The notes beneath the pieces were generated by a model that worked only from the letters and a program-made list of their open reading frames with translations, was not told where the DNA came from and made no database searches. A stretch of 64,000 nucleotides of DNA from Acetobacteraceae bacterium. GTDB lineage: Bacteria; Pseudomonadota; Alphaproteobacteria; Acetobacterales; Acetobacteraceae. Of the stretch, positions 30,610 to 42,387 are shown piece after piece (the stretch's first letter is position 1; each line of letters starts with the position of its first letter). The translations under genes and the position numbers were made by a program. The DNA is taken from positions 1-64,000 of the forward strand of contig CANBNK010000013.1 in NCBI GenBank assembly GCA_947371015.1. Reading direction: 5' to 3'.

Positions 30610-31140
30610 GTGACCACAAGGAAGACCGCCATGCCGCGCCCGACCCGCCGTGCCTTTGCCATCATCGCCGGGCTAGGCCTGCTGGCGCCTGCCAGCCTGC
30701 GCGCCCAGGGCACGGCCACAGAGACCCGCGCCGGCGCCATCCTCGTCACCCAGCCCTGGAGCCGCGCCGCCATGCGCGGCGGCTCCGGCGCCGCCTTCCT
30801 GACGCTGCGCAACACCGGCACCACGGCGGACCGGCTGCTGGGCGCCAGCACCCCGGCGGCGGGCAAGGTGGAATTGCACAGCATGGTCCGCGACGGCGAC
30901 GTGATGCGCATGCGCGAGCAACCCGCGATCGACTTGCCGCCGGGGCAGCAGGTGGTGCTGCGCCCAGGCGGGCTGCACATCATGCTGCTCGGGCTGGCGC
31001 AGCCGCTGGACCGCGGGGCGACGCTGCCGCTGACGCTGCGCTTCGAACGCGCGGGCGAGGTGACGGTGCAACTGGCGGTGCAGGCGGCTGGGGCCGCCGG
31101 CCTGCCGGCCATGGGCGCGGGGCACAGCCACACCCACTGA
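30610..31140 (+). CDS. Periplasmic copper chaperone PCu(A)C family protein
   Basis: Signal sequence; VTQPWSRAAMRGGSGAAFLTLRNTGTTADRLLGASTPAAGKVELHSMVRDGDVMRMREQPAIDLPPGQQVVLRPGGLHIMLLGL. Confidence 0.93.
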   Translation: MTTRKTAMPRPTRRAFAIIAGLGLLAPASLRAQGTATETRAGAILVTQPWSRAAMRGGSGAAFLTLRNTGTTADRLLGASTPAAGKVELHSMVRDGDVMRMREQPAIDLPPGQQVVLRPGGLHIMLLGLAQPLDRGATLPLTLRFERAGEVTVQLAVQAAGAAGLPAMGAGHSHTH

Positions 31141-31208
31141 CTCCCAGCCGAGCTTGGCAGTCCGGCCCGGCCGGGCGTAGCAATGCCGCAGCAGAAGGAC
31201 CCCGACCC

Positions 31209-32300
31209 ATGCAGACCCGTATCCCCTGCGTCATGATGCGCGGCGGCACCAGCCGCGGTCCCTACTTCCTGCTGGATGACCTGCCAGCCGACACGGCGAC
31301 GCGCGACGCGGTGCTGATCGCCGCCATGGGCAGCCCGCACCAGTTGCAGGTGGACGGCATCGGTGGCGGCAACACGCTGACCTCCAAGGTCGCCATCATT
31401 TCTCCTAGTCCGGAACCCGACGTGGACGTGGTGTACCTGTTCGCCCAGGTGGCGCCGGACCGCCTGCAGGTGGATACCCGGCCCAACTGCGGCAACATGC
31501 TGGCTGGCGTCGGCCCCTTCGCCATCGAGGCCGGGCTGGTGCCGGTGCAGGGCGAGACGACGCTGGTGCGCATCCGCAACCAGAATACCGGCGCGCTGGT
31601 GGAAGCCCTGGTGCAGACCCCCGGCGGCGCGGTGGAGTATGACGGCACGGCCAGCATCCCCGGCGTGCCCGGCACCGCGGCCCCGATAGAAATGCGCTTC
31701 CGCCATGTCGCCGGCGCGAAAACCGGAAAACTGTTTCCCACCGGCAATCGGCGGGACGTGATCCAGGGCGTCGAGGTCAGCCTGGTGGATTGCGCCATGC
31801 CGACCATGATGCTGAAGGCCGCCGATGTCGGCGTGGACGCGACCTGCGCGCCGGCCGTCATCGATGGCGACAAGGCGCTGATGGCGCGGCTGGAGAGCAT
31901 CCGCGTGGAAGCCGGCGCGCGCATGGGCTTCGGCGACGTCTCTGATAGTGTGATCCCGAAGATCGCGCTGCTTGGCCCGGCCACGAACGCGCACATCACC
32001 GCGCGCTACCTGACGCCGCTGGCGGTGCACAAGGCCATGGCGGTCACCGGTGGCATCTGCATCGCCACCGCCGCGCGCATCCCCGGCACGGTGGCGCATG
32101 ATGTCGCCACGCCGGGTGGCTCGCCGGTGCAGATCGCGCATCCCTCCGGCGTGCTGGACGTGGCGTTGGAACTGAACGGGGAGAATGATGTCGCCTGGGC
32201 TGGCGTGCTGCGCACCGCGCGCCGGCTGTTCGAGGGCAACCTGCTGGTGCCCGCGCGCGTTTGGGCTGGCAACCGGGCATTCGCAAAGGCCGCCGAGTAA
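31209..32300 (+). CDS. PrpF-family isomerase (4-oxalomesaconate tautomerase/methylaconitate isomerase-like)
   Basis: RIPCVMMRGGTSRGPYFLLDDLP...MGSPHQLQVDGIGGGNTLTSKVAIISPS...PNCGNMLAGVGPFAIE. Confidence 0.92.
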   Translation: MQTRIPCVMMRGGTSRGPYFLLDDLPADTATRDAVLIAAMGSPHQLQVDGIGGGNTLTSKVAIISPSPEPDVDVVYLFAQVAPDRLQVDTRPNCGNMLAGVGPFAIEAGLVPVQGETTLVRIRNQNTGALVEALVQTPGGAVEYDGTASIPGVPGTAAPIEMRFRHVAGAKTGKLFPTGNRRDVIQGVEVSLVDCAMPTMMLKAADVGVDATCAPAVIDGDKALMARLESIRVEAGARMGFGDVSDSVIPKIALLGPATNAHITARYLTPLAVHKAMAVTGGICIATAARIPGTVAHDVATPGGSPVQIAHPSGVLDVALELNGENDVAWAGVLRTARRLFEGNLLVPARVWAGNRAFAKAAE

Positions 32301-33259
32301 TGCATCGCCGTTCGCTGTTGGCGCTAGCCGCACTGGCCCCCTTCGGTGCCCGGGCGCAGGACGCCTTCCCCAACCATCCGCTGCGGCTGCTGGTGCCCTA
32401 TGCCGCCGGCGGTGGCACCGATGCGGTGGCGCGCACCTTCGCGGCGCGGCTGGGCAACACGCTCGGCCAGACCGTGGTGGTGGACAACAAGCCCGGCGCC
32501 GGCGGCAACATCGCCACCGAAGCCTGCGCCACCGCCAAGCCGGATGGCTACACCATGCTGGTCGGCAACCAGGGCCCGATGGCCGCCAACCCCAGCCTGT
32601 TCCGCCGCCTGCCCGCCGACCCCGCGACCGCGCTGACGCCGGTGGGGCTGATCGCCGATGCGCCGCTGGTGGTGGTGGTCGGCCCGAAGACCCGGGCCGC
32701 GACGCTGGCGGCGCTGATCGCCGAGGCCAAGGCGGCGAAGGGCGAACTGACCTATGCCAGCGCCAGCAATGGCAGCGCCAGCCACCTCGCCGCGGCGCTG
32801 ATGGGCCAGCTCGGCGGCTTCGAGGCGACGCACATCCCGTTCCGCGGCGCCGCCCCCGGGCTGACGGAAGTGGTGGCCGGCAACATCGCCTTCATGGTCA
32901 CCACGCTGCCTTCGGTGACCGGGCTGATCCAGGGCGGCCAGGTGCGCGCGCTGGCCGTGACCGGCATCGCCCGCGCCGCCGTGCTGCCGGCGGTGCCGAC
33001 GGTGGCGGAGACGCTGCCGGGCTATCGCGCCACCGCCTGGTACGGCGTGATGGTGCCGAAGGGCGTGCCCCAGCCGGTGATGGACAAGCTGTGGGACGCC
33101 ATGCGCACCACGCTGCGCAACCCCGAGGTCGGCGAGCGCCTGCGCGGCGAGGGCGCCGAGCCCGGCACCATGGATGGCGCCGCCTTCGGCCGCTTCATCG
33201 CCGAGGAACGCACCCGCTGGGCCGGGGTGATCCGCGCCGCCAACATCACGCTGGATTGA
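32300..33259 (+). CDS. Tripartite tricarboxylate transporter (Bug family) substrate-binding protein
   Basis: FPNHPLRLLVPYAAGGGTDAVARTFAARLGNTLGQTVVVDNKPGAGGNIATEACATAKPDGYT; TAATG overlap with prpF-like gene. Confidence 0.94.
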   Translation: MHRRSLLALAALAPFGARAQDAFPNHPLRLLVPYAAGGGTDAVARTFAARLGNTLGQTVVVDNKPGAGGNIATEACATAKPDGYTMLVGNQGPMAANPSLFRRLPADPATALTPVGLIADAPLVVVVGPKTRAATLAALIAEAKAAKGELTYASASNGSASHLAAALMGQLGGFEATHIPFRGAAPGLTEVVAGNIAFMVTTLPSVTGLIQGGQVRALAVTGIARAAVLPAVPTVAETLPGYRATAWYGVMVPKGVPQPVMDKLWDAMRTTLRNPEVGERLRGEGAEPGTMDGAAFGRFIAEERTRWAGVIRAANITLD

Positions 33260-33264
33260 AGCGC

Positions 33265-34203
33265 ATGACCGTGACGCTGGAGCGCTGGGGCAGCTTCCAC
33301 CTGGGCGGCCAGCGCGTGGTGGTGCAGGGCCAGCCGCTGCGCCAGGTGCAGTTCGCCCCCGGCAACCCGCCGACGCCGCTGGACCCCAACGGCACCTACC
33401 TGGTGGGCGGCCTCTACGTGCAGTTCATGGTGCCGGCGCCCCGGCGCGGCGCCTACCCGCTGCTGTTCTGGCATGGTGGTGGGCTGACCGGTGTCACCTG
33501 GGACTCCACGCCGGATGGCCGCGACGGCTGGCAGCACTTCTTCCTGCGCCAGGGCTGGGCGACCTATGTCTCCGACGCTGTCGAGCGCGGCCGGTCCGGC
33601 TGGACCATGGTGCCGGAGGTGTTCGGTGGCGCGGCGACCTATCTGCCGCTGGAAAACCCATGGCCGCGCTTCCGCTTCGGCCCGGCGATGGGCGAGGCCT
33701 TCCCCGGCCAGCAATTCCCGGTGGAAGCCTACGACAACTTCATCCGCCAATGCGTGCCGCGCTTCACCAGCACGGACCAGCCGACGCTGGACGCCTACCT
33801 GGCCGAACTCGACCATGTCGGGCCGAGCGTGGTGATCGGGCACAGCCAGGCCGGGCAGTTCGGCTTCCGCGCGGCGCAGGCGCGGCCGGACCTGGTCAAG
33901 GCGCTGGTGCTGGTGGAACCGGCCGCCATGGGTGACGCGGCCCTGGTGCGGGCGTTGGCTGGGGTGCCGGTGCTGCTGCTGTACGGCGACTACATCGAAG
34001 GCGATGCGCGCTGGCCGGCCATGCGGGAACGCGGCCTGCGCTTTGCCGAAGCGATCCGCGCCGCCGGCGGCAGCGCGGAGGTGGTGGATTTGCCGGCGGC
34101 GGGCCTGCACGGCAACAGCCACATGGTGATGATGGACCGCAACGGCGACCAGGTGGCGCAGTTGGTGCAGGACTGGCTGGCGGCGCGCGGGCTGTGGGCC
34201 TGA
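33265..34203 (+). CDS. Alpha/beta hydrolase (esterase-like)
   Basis: YPLLFWHGGGLTGVTWDSTPDGRDGWQHFFLRQGWATYVSDAVERGRSG...VVIGHSQAGQFGFRAA...GLHGNSHMVMMDRN. Confidence 0.9.
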   Translation: MTVTLERWGSFHLGGQRVVVQGQPLRQVQFAPGNPPTPLDPNGTYLVGGLYVQFMVPAPRRGAYPLLFWHGGGLTGVTWDSTPDGRDGWQHFFLRQGWATYVSDAVERGRSGWTMVPEVFGGAATYLPLENPWPRFRFGPAMGEAFPGQQFPVEAYDNFIRQCVPRFTSTDQPTLDAYLAELDHVGPSVVIGHSQAGQFGFRAAQARPDLVKALVLVEPAAMGDAALVRALAGVPVLLLYGDYIEGDARWPAMRERGLRFAEAIRAAGGSAEVVDLPAAGLHGNSHMVMMDRNGDQVAQLVQDWLAARGLWA

Positions 34204-34221
34204 CCCTACAGCCCCGGCCGT

Positions 34222-35472
34222 TCAGTCCACGATGGCGCCGTACACCAGCGCATTGATCACCCGGCGATAATACTGCCGCAGCAGGCCGGGCGTGCTGGCC
34301 ATGAACACCACCGCCAGCTGCTCCTTCGGGTCCACCCACATCGCGGTGCCATAGGCGCCGTTCCAGCTGAACATGCCGGGGGAACCCAGCAGGCCGGAGC
34401 CGCCCTCACGCCGCACCGCCACCGTCAGGCCGAAGCCCCAGTTGACCATGTTGCCCTCGGTATTCGTCAGGTTGTTGGCGATGCCCGGGTGCATGTGGTC
34501 GCGCGTCATCTCCTCGACCGTCTTGCGGGAGAGCACGCGACGGCCGTCCAACTGGCCGCCATTCAGCAGCATCTGGGCGAAGCGGATGTAGTCGGCAGCG
34601 GTGGAAACCGCGCAGCCGCCGCCGCAGTCATAGCCGGGCTGGGTCAGGCCGACCTCGACGCTCTGCGGCTGGCGCGTCGTCGGGTCCTGCGGCAACGGGC
34701 TGGCATAGCGGCCGCGCTGCGCCTGCGGCACCAGGAAGCCGGTGTCGCGCATGCCCAAGGGGCGGAAGATGCGTTGGTCCATCGCCGCGCCCAGGCGCTG
34801 CTCGGTCAGCTTCTCCACCACCAGGCCCAGCACGTCGATGCCCAGGCTGTATTCCCAGTTGGTGCCGGGCTGGCTCAGCAGCGGCAGCGTGCTGATCTTC
34901 TCGATGAAGCTGGTGGCGGTATATTCCCTCGCGCTGGTGCCCGAGGAGCCCGGCCACAGCCGATGCGCCGCCGTGGTGCCGCGCGCGCCATAGGGAATGC
35001 CCGAGGTATGCCGCGCCAGGTCGGTCAGCGTGATCGGCCGCAGCGCGGCCACGGTGTTTTCCGGGTTGCCGTCCACCGCCACGCGGCGGTTGGCCATGCC
35101 GGGGAAGAAGCGCTCCACCGGGTCGGTCAGGGAAAGCCTGCCTTCCTCCAGCAGGGTCAGCAGCGCCACGCCGGTCAGCGGCTTGGTCATGCTGGCGATG
35201 GGGAAGATCGCGTCGCGCGGCATCGGCCGGCTGCGGGCGCCGTCCAGGTGGCCGAAGCTTTCATAATAGGCCAGCTTGCCGCGCCGGGCGATGGCGATGA
35301 CCGCGCCAGGCAACTGCCCGCGGGCGATGTCGGCGTTCATGGTGCTGGCGATACGCGCCAGCCGTTCCGGCGAAAAGCCGAGGCTGGCCGGCGTGGCGCG
35401 CGGAAGCGGGTCAGCCGCGAAGGCGGGGCCGGCGCAAAGCATCAGTGCCAGGGCGAGCAGCAGCTTTCTCAT
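34222..35472 (-). CDS. Beta-lactamase-family serine hydrolase, paralogue 1
   Basis: Signal peptide MRKLLLALALMLCAGPAFA; IASMTKPLTG SxxK; HTSGIPYG; GFGLTVAVRREGG. Confidence 0.92.
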   Translation of the reverse strand: MRKLLLALALMLCAGPAFAADPLPRATPASLGFSPERLARIASTMNADIARGQLPGAVIAIARRGKLAYYESFGHLDGARSRPMPRDAIFPIASMTKPLTGVALLTLLEEGRLSLTDPVERFFPGMANRRVAVDGNPENTVAALRPITLTDLARHTSGIPYGARGTTAAHRLWPGSSGTSAREYTATSFIEKISTLPLLSQPGTNWEYSLGIDVLGLVVEKLTEQRLGAAMDQRIFRPLGMRDTGFLVPQAQRGRYASPLPQDPTTRQPQSVEVGLTQPGYDCGGGCAVSTAADYIRFAQMLLNGGQLDGRRVLSRKTVEEMTRDHMHPGIANNLTNTEGNMVNWGFGLTVAVRREGGSGLLGSPGMFSWNGAYGTAMWVDPKEQLAVVFMASTPGLLRQYYRRVINALVYGAIVD

Positions 35473-35534
35473 GGTTGGGTTCCCTCCGTTGCCACCCACG
35501 CTACGCCGATGCGCTGTGCGGTCCAGCCCCGCGC

Positions 35535-36797
35535 TCAGTCCACCAGGGCCTGGTGCACCAGAGTGTTGATGGTCTGGCGATAGTGGACGCGCGCGGCACC
35601 GGGAATGGCAGCCATGAACACCACCACCAGCTGGTCCTTCGGGTCCACCCACATCGCGGTGCCATAGGCGCCGTCCCAGCCCCAGGCGCCGGCATTGCCC
35701 AGCATGCCCGCGCCACCCTCGCGCCGCACGATCACGGTCAGGCCGAAGCCCCAGGCGCCGGTGTAGGGCGCCCGGTTGGTGAGCGGAAAGCTGATCTCGG
35801 GGCCCATGTGGTCGCGCACCATCTCCGCCACTGTGGCGCGGCCGAGGATGCGCTGGCCGTCCAGCGTGCCGCCGTTCAGCAGCATCTGGGCGAAGCGGAT
35901 GTAGTCGCCGGCGGTGGAGACGGCGCAGGCGCCGCCGCAGTCGAAGCCGGGCGGGTTGAGGCCCATCTCGGTCTTCTGCGGCCGGCTATTCTCGGGGTCT
36001 TGTGGCAGCGGCGTGGCGTAGCGGGCGCGGCTGCCGGCGGGCACCTGGAAGCCGGTATCGCGCATGCCTAGCGGCCGGAACACGCGCTGCTGCAGCAGGT
36101 TGCCGAGCCGCTGGCCGCTGGCCTGCTCCGCCACCAGGCCCAGCACGTCGGTCGAGATGCCATAGGCCCAGACGGTGCCGGGCTGGTACATCAGCGGCAG
36201 CTCCGCCAGGCGCTGGACGAAGCTCTCGGCGTTGAAGCCCGTGGCCGCGGCGCCGGAACCTGCGGGCAGCAGGCGGTGCAGCGGGGTGGTACCGTAGATG
36301 CCGCTCATGATGCCCGAGGTATGGCGCATCAGGTCCAGCACGCGCATCGAGCGGGCCGCCGGCACGGTGTTCTCCGGGTTGCCGTCCACCGCCACGCGGC
36401 GGTTCGCCAGCGCGGGCAGGAAGCGCTCAACCGGGTCGTTCAGCCGCAGCTTGCCCTCTTCCATCAGGCTCAGCGCGGCGACGCCGGCCATGGGCTTGGT
36501 CATGCTGGCCAGCGGGAAGATCGCGTCGCGCGGCATCGGCCGGGTGCGCTCGCCGTCCAGGTGGCCGAACGCCTCATAGTAGGCCAGCTTGCCACGGCGG
36601 GCGATGGCGACCACGGCGCCGGGGATGCGGCCGGCGGCGATATCGGCGTTCAGCGCGGTGCCGATCCGCGCCAGCCGGTCCGGCGCCAGGCCCAGGCTGG
36701 CTGGGGTCGCGCGGGGCAGTGGGTCCCGTGGTGACGGGTCCGCCGCCAGGGCGGGCAGCGCGAACAACGCGAGCGTGGCGACAAGCAATCGCTTCAT
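35535..36797 (-). CDS. Beta-lactamase-family serine hydrolase, paralogue 2
   Basis: Signal peptide MKRLLVATLALFALPALA; LASMTKPMAG SxxK; colinear with 34222-35472. Confidence 0.92.
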   Translation of the reverse strand: MKRLLVATLALFALPALAADPSPRDPLPRATPASLGLAPDRLARIGTALNADIAAGRIPGAVVAIARRGKLAYYEAFGHLDGERTRPMPRDAIFPLASMTKPMAGVAALSLMEEGKLRLNDPVERFLPALANRRVAVDGNPENTVPAARSMRVLDLMRHTSGIMSGIYGTTPLHRLLPAGSGAAATGFNAESFVQRLAELPLMYQPGTVWAYGISTDVLGLVAEQASGQRLGNLLQQRVFRPLGMRDTGFQVPAGSRARYATPLPQDPENSRPQKTEMGLNPPGFDCGGACAVSTAGDYIRFAQMLLNGGTLDGQRILGRATVAEMVRDHMGPEISFPLTNRAPYTGAWGFGLTVIVRREGGAGMLGNAGAWGWDGAYGTAMWVDPKDQLVVVFMAAIPGAARVHYRQTINTLVHQALVD

Positions 36798-36919
36798 GGC
36801 GGCTTCCTCCGTTTCGGGGAGGCTAGCGTCTGATGCGCAAGGGCGAAACAGCCGAAGCGGTGCAACAATTTCGCCACCAATGGCAGCACCGGCCCGCGGC
36901 CGCGCCCACCGCAACCGCG

Positions 36920-37369
36920 CTACGCCTTCTTCTCCCAGCCCCGCTGGCCCTGCTGCCAATAGCTCAGCAGATGCCCGGCTTCCTTGGCCGATTTCCAACG
37001 GGTGCGGGCGGCGGCCAGCGCCACCTCGTCATTGCCGTCGAACAGGTCGAAGACGCGGTCGAACTCGGCCAACCGGGCGCTGTCCGCGCCATCCACCAGG
37101 AACAGGAAGCGTGCGCCGTTGGCGGCGGGTGCGTCCTCGGCGGTCAGCCAGATCGGCTGCATCTCGGCATGGCCTTGCGCCGCGCTGCCATGCGGCAGCC
37201 AGTCGGGGTCGACACATTTCCACAGGGCTTCGTCCAGCGCGGCCAGGCGTTCCGCATTGCCCAGCAGCACCTGCGCCCGTCCAGACTGCGCCAGCACCCG
37301 GCCGAGCAGTTTTGGGAGTGCCTGATCCAGCGCCGTGCGGGTCAGGTGATAGAAGCCGATCTCGGTCAT
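36920..37369 (-). CDS. holC: DNA polymerase III chi subunit
   Basis: MTEIGFYHLTRTALDQALPKLLGRVLAQSGRAQVLLGNAERLAALDEALW...RFLFLVDGADSARLAEFDRVFDLFDGND; located after pepA. Confidence 0.93.
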   Translation of the reverse strand: MTEIGFYHLTRTALDQALPKLLGRVLAQSGRAQVLLGNAERLAALDEALWKCVDPDWLPHGSAAQGHAEMQPIWLTAEDAPAANGARFLFLVDGADSARLAEFDRVFDLFDGNDEVALAAARTRWKSAKEAGHLLSYWQQGQRGWEKKA

Positions 37370-37382
37370 GGTTGACGTGGCA

Positions 37383-38788
37383 TCAGTGCCGGTCCGGATG
37401 TTCGAAGTACAACTCAACCAGCCGGTCCAGCAACCGGGCGCCGAAGCCGGTGGGCAGGCCTTTCTCATCCAACCGCACGCCGGCGATGTCCAGATGCGCC
37501 CAAGGGGTATCGCCGGCGAATTCACGCAGGAAGGCGGCGGCGTGCGACGCATCCGGCAACAATGGCCCGGCGCAGCATTGCTTCAGGTCGGCGATCTCGC
37601 TGCGCAGGTCCTCGCGGTGGCGGGCGCCGATCGGCATCGGCCACAGTGCCTCCCCCACCTGGTCGCCGGCCGCCGCCGCCTGGGCCTGCAAGGCGGCGTC
37701 GTTGGTGAAGATGCCGGCACGGTGGCTGCCCAGCGCGGTCACCATGGCGCCGGTCAGCGTCGCCAGATCCAGCATCGCCTGCGGCTGGTGCTGGCTGACG
37801 GCGTAGTGCAGCGCGTCGGCCAGCACCAGGCGGCCCTCGGCGTCAGTGTCCACCACCTCCACCGTGCGGCCGGACATGGTGCGGAGCACGTCGCCCGGGC
37901 GGTAGCTGTCGCCGCCGGTGGTGTTCTCGGCAATGGCCAGCACGGCGACGGCCGGCGCCGGGGAGCGCCGCAGCGCCATGGCCAGCATGGCCCCGGCACA
38001 GGCGGCGGCGCCGGCCATGTCGCTGGTCATGCGCTCCATGCCCTCGGTCGGCTTTATGCTGATGCCGCCGGTGTCGAAGGTGATGCCCTTGCCGATGAAG
38101 GCCACCGGCGGCACCGCGAACTGCCCACGCCAACGCAGCACCGCCAGCCGCGGCCCATGCGCGGCACCGGCGCCCACCGCCAGCAGCGCCCCGGCCCCCA
38201 GCCGCCGCAGCCGCTTTTCCCCCAGCACATCCACCCGGATGCCGTGCTCGGCCAGCGTCTCCAGCCGGGCGGCGAAGGCGGCGGGGTGCAGCACGTTGCC
38301 GGGCAGGGCGGTCAGCTCCCGCGTGAACAGCGCGCCCTGCACGGCGGCAGCGGCCCGCGCCCACAGCGGCTGCACCAGCAGGGGCTGGTCCACCACCAGG
38401 TCCAGCCGGCGCAGCGGCGCGTCATGCGGATGCCAGGCTGCCAGCGCGGCGCCAGTCGCCAGCGCCACGGCGGCTTCCGGCGGCAGCCCACGCGCCAGCA
38501 GCGCCAGGCGCTTCACCGGCCCGGCGGCCCGCACCGCGGCGGCGCCCAGTGCTTCCCAGTCCGTGCCGCGCTGCGGCTGCCCGGCGCCGAGCAGCAGCAC
38601 CCGGCCTTCGGGCGTGGCGCAATCCCGCACCTCGCCCACCGTGCCGGCAAAACCCGCGGCCAGCCCGGTCCAGGCGCCGGCCGTGCCGCCCGCCAGCACC
38701 TGTCCCGCCAACACCGGCCCAGCGAGAACGGGCACGGCCAAGGGCACGCCCGGCTTGGGGGCGACCCTAAGCCTGACCTCGGCGCCGA

Positions 38789-38792
<4 letters not shown>
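37383..38792 (-). CDS. Leucyl aminopeptidase family (M17) protein, paralogue 2
   Basis: FIGKGITFDTGGISIKP, VVDTDAEGRLVLADAL; ATGA overlap with pepA. Confidence 0.92.
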
Positions 38793-40288
<1,496 letters not shown>

Positions 40289-40567
40289 GGGCCAGGCATC
40301 CGGGACAAAATGAGACGGCCAGGATACCACCCTTCGGCGCCGGGGCCAGCGTCCCGCCTGCGGCGGTCGAGGCCAGGGTCATGCTTTCCGTGTTGGGGGC
40401 CAGCGCCGCGCCGCTGGCGTGGATGGGCAGCCCCACGGCGCCGCGCCGAGATGCGGCCTAACCCCGGCACTGGCGTCGGCCGTGCTTGGGTTCTGCCAAC
40501 CGGCGTGGCCATCGCGCCTTCGTGCGCGGAGCTTGGCGGCCGGGCCTGGCTGCGGCACAAGGGTGGC

Positions 40568-41353
40568 ATGAACGACACCGAGCTTCTGGACCTGGCCGCC
40601 GGCCTGGCTCGCCGCGCCGCCGCCGCCATCATGGCCGTCCGCAAGGCCGGCTTCGCCGTGGACCACAAGGCGGACTACTCCCCGGTCACGGAAGCCGACC
40701 GTGTGGCGGAAGCCATTATCGTCGAGGGCCTGCGCGCCGCCACGCCGGAGATTCCCGTGGTGGCCGAGGAGGAGGTGGCCGGCGGCCTGGTCACCGCCGT
40801 GGCGCCCAGCTTCTGGCTGGTGGACCCGCTGGACGGCACCAAGGAGTTCGCCAAGGGGCTGGACGAGTTCGCCGTCTGCATCGGCCTGGTGCGCAACGCC
40901 GCCCCGGCGCTGGGCGTGCTGATGCTGCCGGCGACCGGTGAGCTGTTCGGCGGCATCGTCGGCGCCGAGGGGGCAGGCGTCGCCTGGAAGGAAGCCGCCG
41001 AGGGCGCCCCGCGCCAGCCGATAAAAACCCGCGCGGTGCCGGCCGACGGCTGGCTGGTGCTGGACAGCCGCAGCCATTCCAAGCCCGAAGCCCTGGCGCC
41101 GCTGCTGGCCGGGCGCAAGGTGGCCGCCATCCAGCCGATGGGCTCGGCGGCGAAGTTCGCCCGCGTGGCGGAAGGCGCGGCGGATTGCTCGCCCCGCCCC
41201 GGCCCGACGACGATGGAATGGGACACCGCCGCCGGCCAGGCGATCATCGAAGCCGCCGGCGGGGCGATCCTCACCGAAAGGGGCGAGCCGCTGCGCTATG
41301 GCAAGGCGGGCTGGCGGAATGTGGGGTTCATCGCGCTGGGGCGCGTCGGCTAG
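40568..41353 (+). CDS. cysQ: 3'(2'),5'-bisphosphate nucleotidase / inositol monophosphatase family
   Basis: YSPVTEADRVAEAIIVEGLR, VVAEEEV, FWLVDPLDGTKEFAKGLDEFAVCIGL. Confidence 0.9.
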   Translation: MNDTELLDLAAGLARRAAAAIMAVRKAGFAVDHKADYSPVTEADRVAEAIIVEGLRAATPEIPVVAEEEVAGGLVTAVAPSFWLVDPLDGTKEFAKGLDEFAVCIGLVRNAAPALGVLMLPATGELFGGIVGAEGAGVAWKEAAEGAPRQPIKTRAVPADGWLVLDSRSHSKPEALAPLLAGRKVAAIQPMGSAAKFARVAEGAADCSPRPGPTTMEWDTAAGQAIIEAAGGAILTERGEPLRYGKAGWRNVGFIALGRVG

Positions 41354-41385
41354 GTGCGCTGGCGCGCGTGGGTTGAGCATGCCCG

Positions 41386-42387
41386 GTGGCGCCTTATGAC
41401 GCCACCGCTGCCCGCATGACCGTGCCGTTGCATGATGTGGCCGAGGCCGCCCGGCTGCTGTTGGCCGGCGAGCTCGTCGCCTTCCCGACCGAGACGGTCT
41501 ATGGCCTGGGCGCCGACGCGCGGAACGCCCGCGCCGTCGCCGGCATCTTCGCGGCCAAGGGCCGGCCGCACTTCAACCCGCTGATCGCGCATTATGCCAG
41601 CGCCGCGGCCGCCTTCGCCGATGTTGTCGCCGATGCGCGGGCCGCAGCCCTGGCGGCGCGGTTCTGGCCCGGCCCGCTGACCCTGGTGCTGCCGCGCCGC
41701 GCCACCTGCACGGTGGACCTGCTGGCCGGCGCCGGGCTGGATACGCTGGCGGTGCGGGTGCCGTCGCATCCGCTGGCCCTCGCGCTGCTGGCCGCCGTGG
41801 CGGTGCCGGTGGCGGCGCCCTCGGCCAATCGCTCCGGCCAGGTTTCCCCCACCACGGCGCAGCATGTGCTGGAAGGCCTGGGCGGGCGAATCGCCGCGGT
41901 GCTGGAAGGCGGCGCCTGCGACGTGGGCGTGGAAAGCACCGTGCTGGACCTGACCGACCCGAAGGGCGCCGCGCTGCTGCGCCCGGGCGGGGTGACGCGT
42001 GAAGCGATCGAGGCGGTGATCGGCCCGGTCGGCCAGGCGTTGCCGCCGGCCCTGGCGGCGGCCAGCGCTACGTTGCGCTCGCCCGGCATGATGCTGTCCC
42101 ACTACGCCCCCGCGCTGCCGGTGCGGCTGCATGCCCATGACGTGGCGCCGGGCGAGGCGCTGCTCGCCTTCGGCCCGCCCTTGCCTGGTGCGGCGCTGGT
42201 GTGGAACTTGTCGGCCGCCGCCGATGCGACCGAAGCCGCGGCGCGGCTGTTCGCCGGGCTGCGCTGGCTGGACGCCGAGGGCGGCCGGCTGGGCCTGGCC
42301 CGCATCGCCGTGATGCCGGTGCCCGAGGCCGGGTTGGGCGCTGCGATCAACGACCGCCTGGCCCGCGCGGCGGCGCCCCGCCCATGA
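41386..42387 (+). CDS. tsaC: L-threonylcarbamoyladenylate synthase (Sua5/YwlC)
   Basis: LLLAGELVAFPTETVYGLGADARNARAVAGIFAAKGRPHFNPLIAH, FWPGPLTLVLPR, APSANRSGQVSPTTAQHVLE, SPGMMLSHYAP. Confidence 0.93.
   Translation: MAPYDATAARMTVPLHDVAEAARLLLAGELVAFPTETVYGLGADARNARAVAGIFAAKGRPHFNPLIAHYASAAAAFADVVADARAAALAARFWPGPLTLVLPRRATCTVDLLAGAGLDTLAVRVPSHPLALALLAAVAVPVAAPSANRSGQVSPTTAQHVLEGLGGRIAAVLEGGACDVGVESTVLDLTDPKGAALLRPGGVTREAIEAVIGPVGQALPPALAAASATLRSPGMMLSHYAPALPVRLHAHDVAPGEALLAFGPPLPGAALVWNLSAAADATEAAARLFAGLRWLDAEGGRLGLARIAVMPVPEAGLGAAINDRLARAAAPRP

Noticed and set aside
33896-34339. ORF starting MGGPEGAAGGGVHGQH, similar to the N-terminus of ORF 34222-35652
   Set aside because: Out-of-frame translation of the conserved 3' ends of the duplicated serine hydrolase genes, not a repeated N-terminal domain
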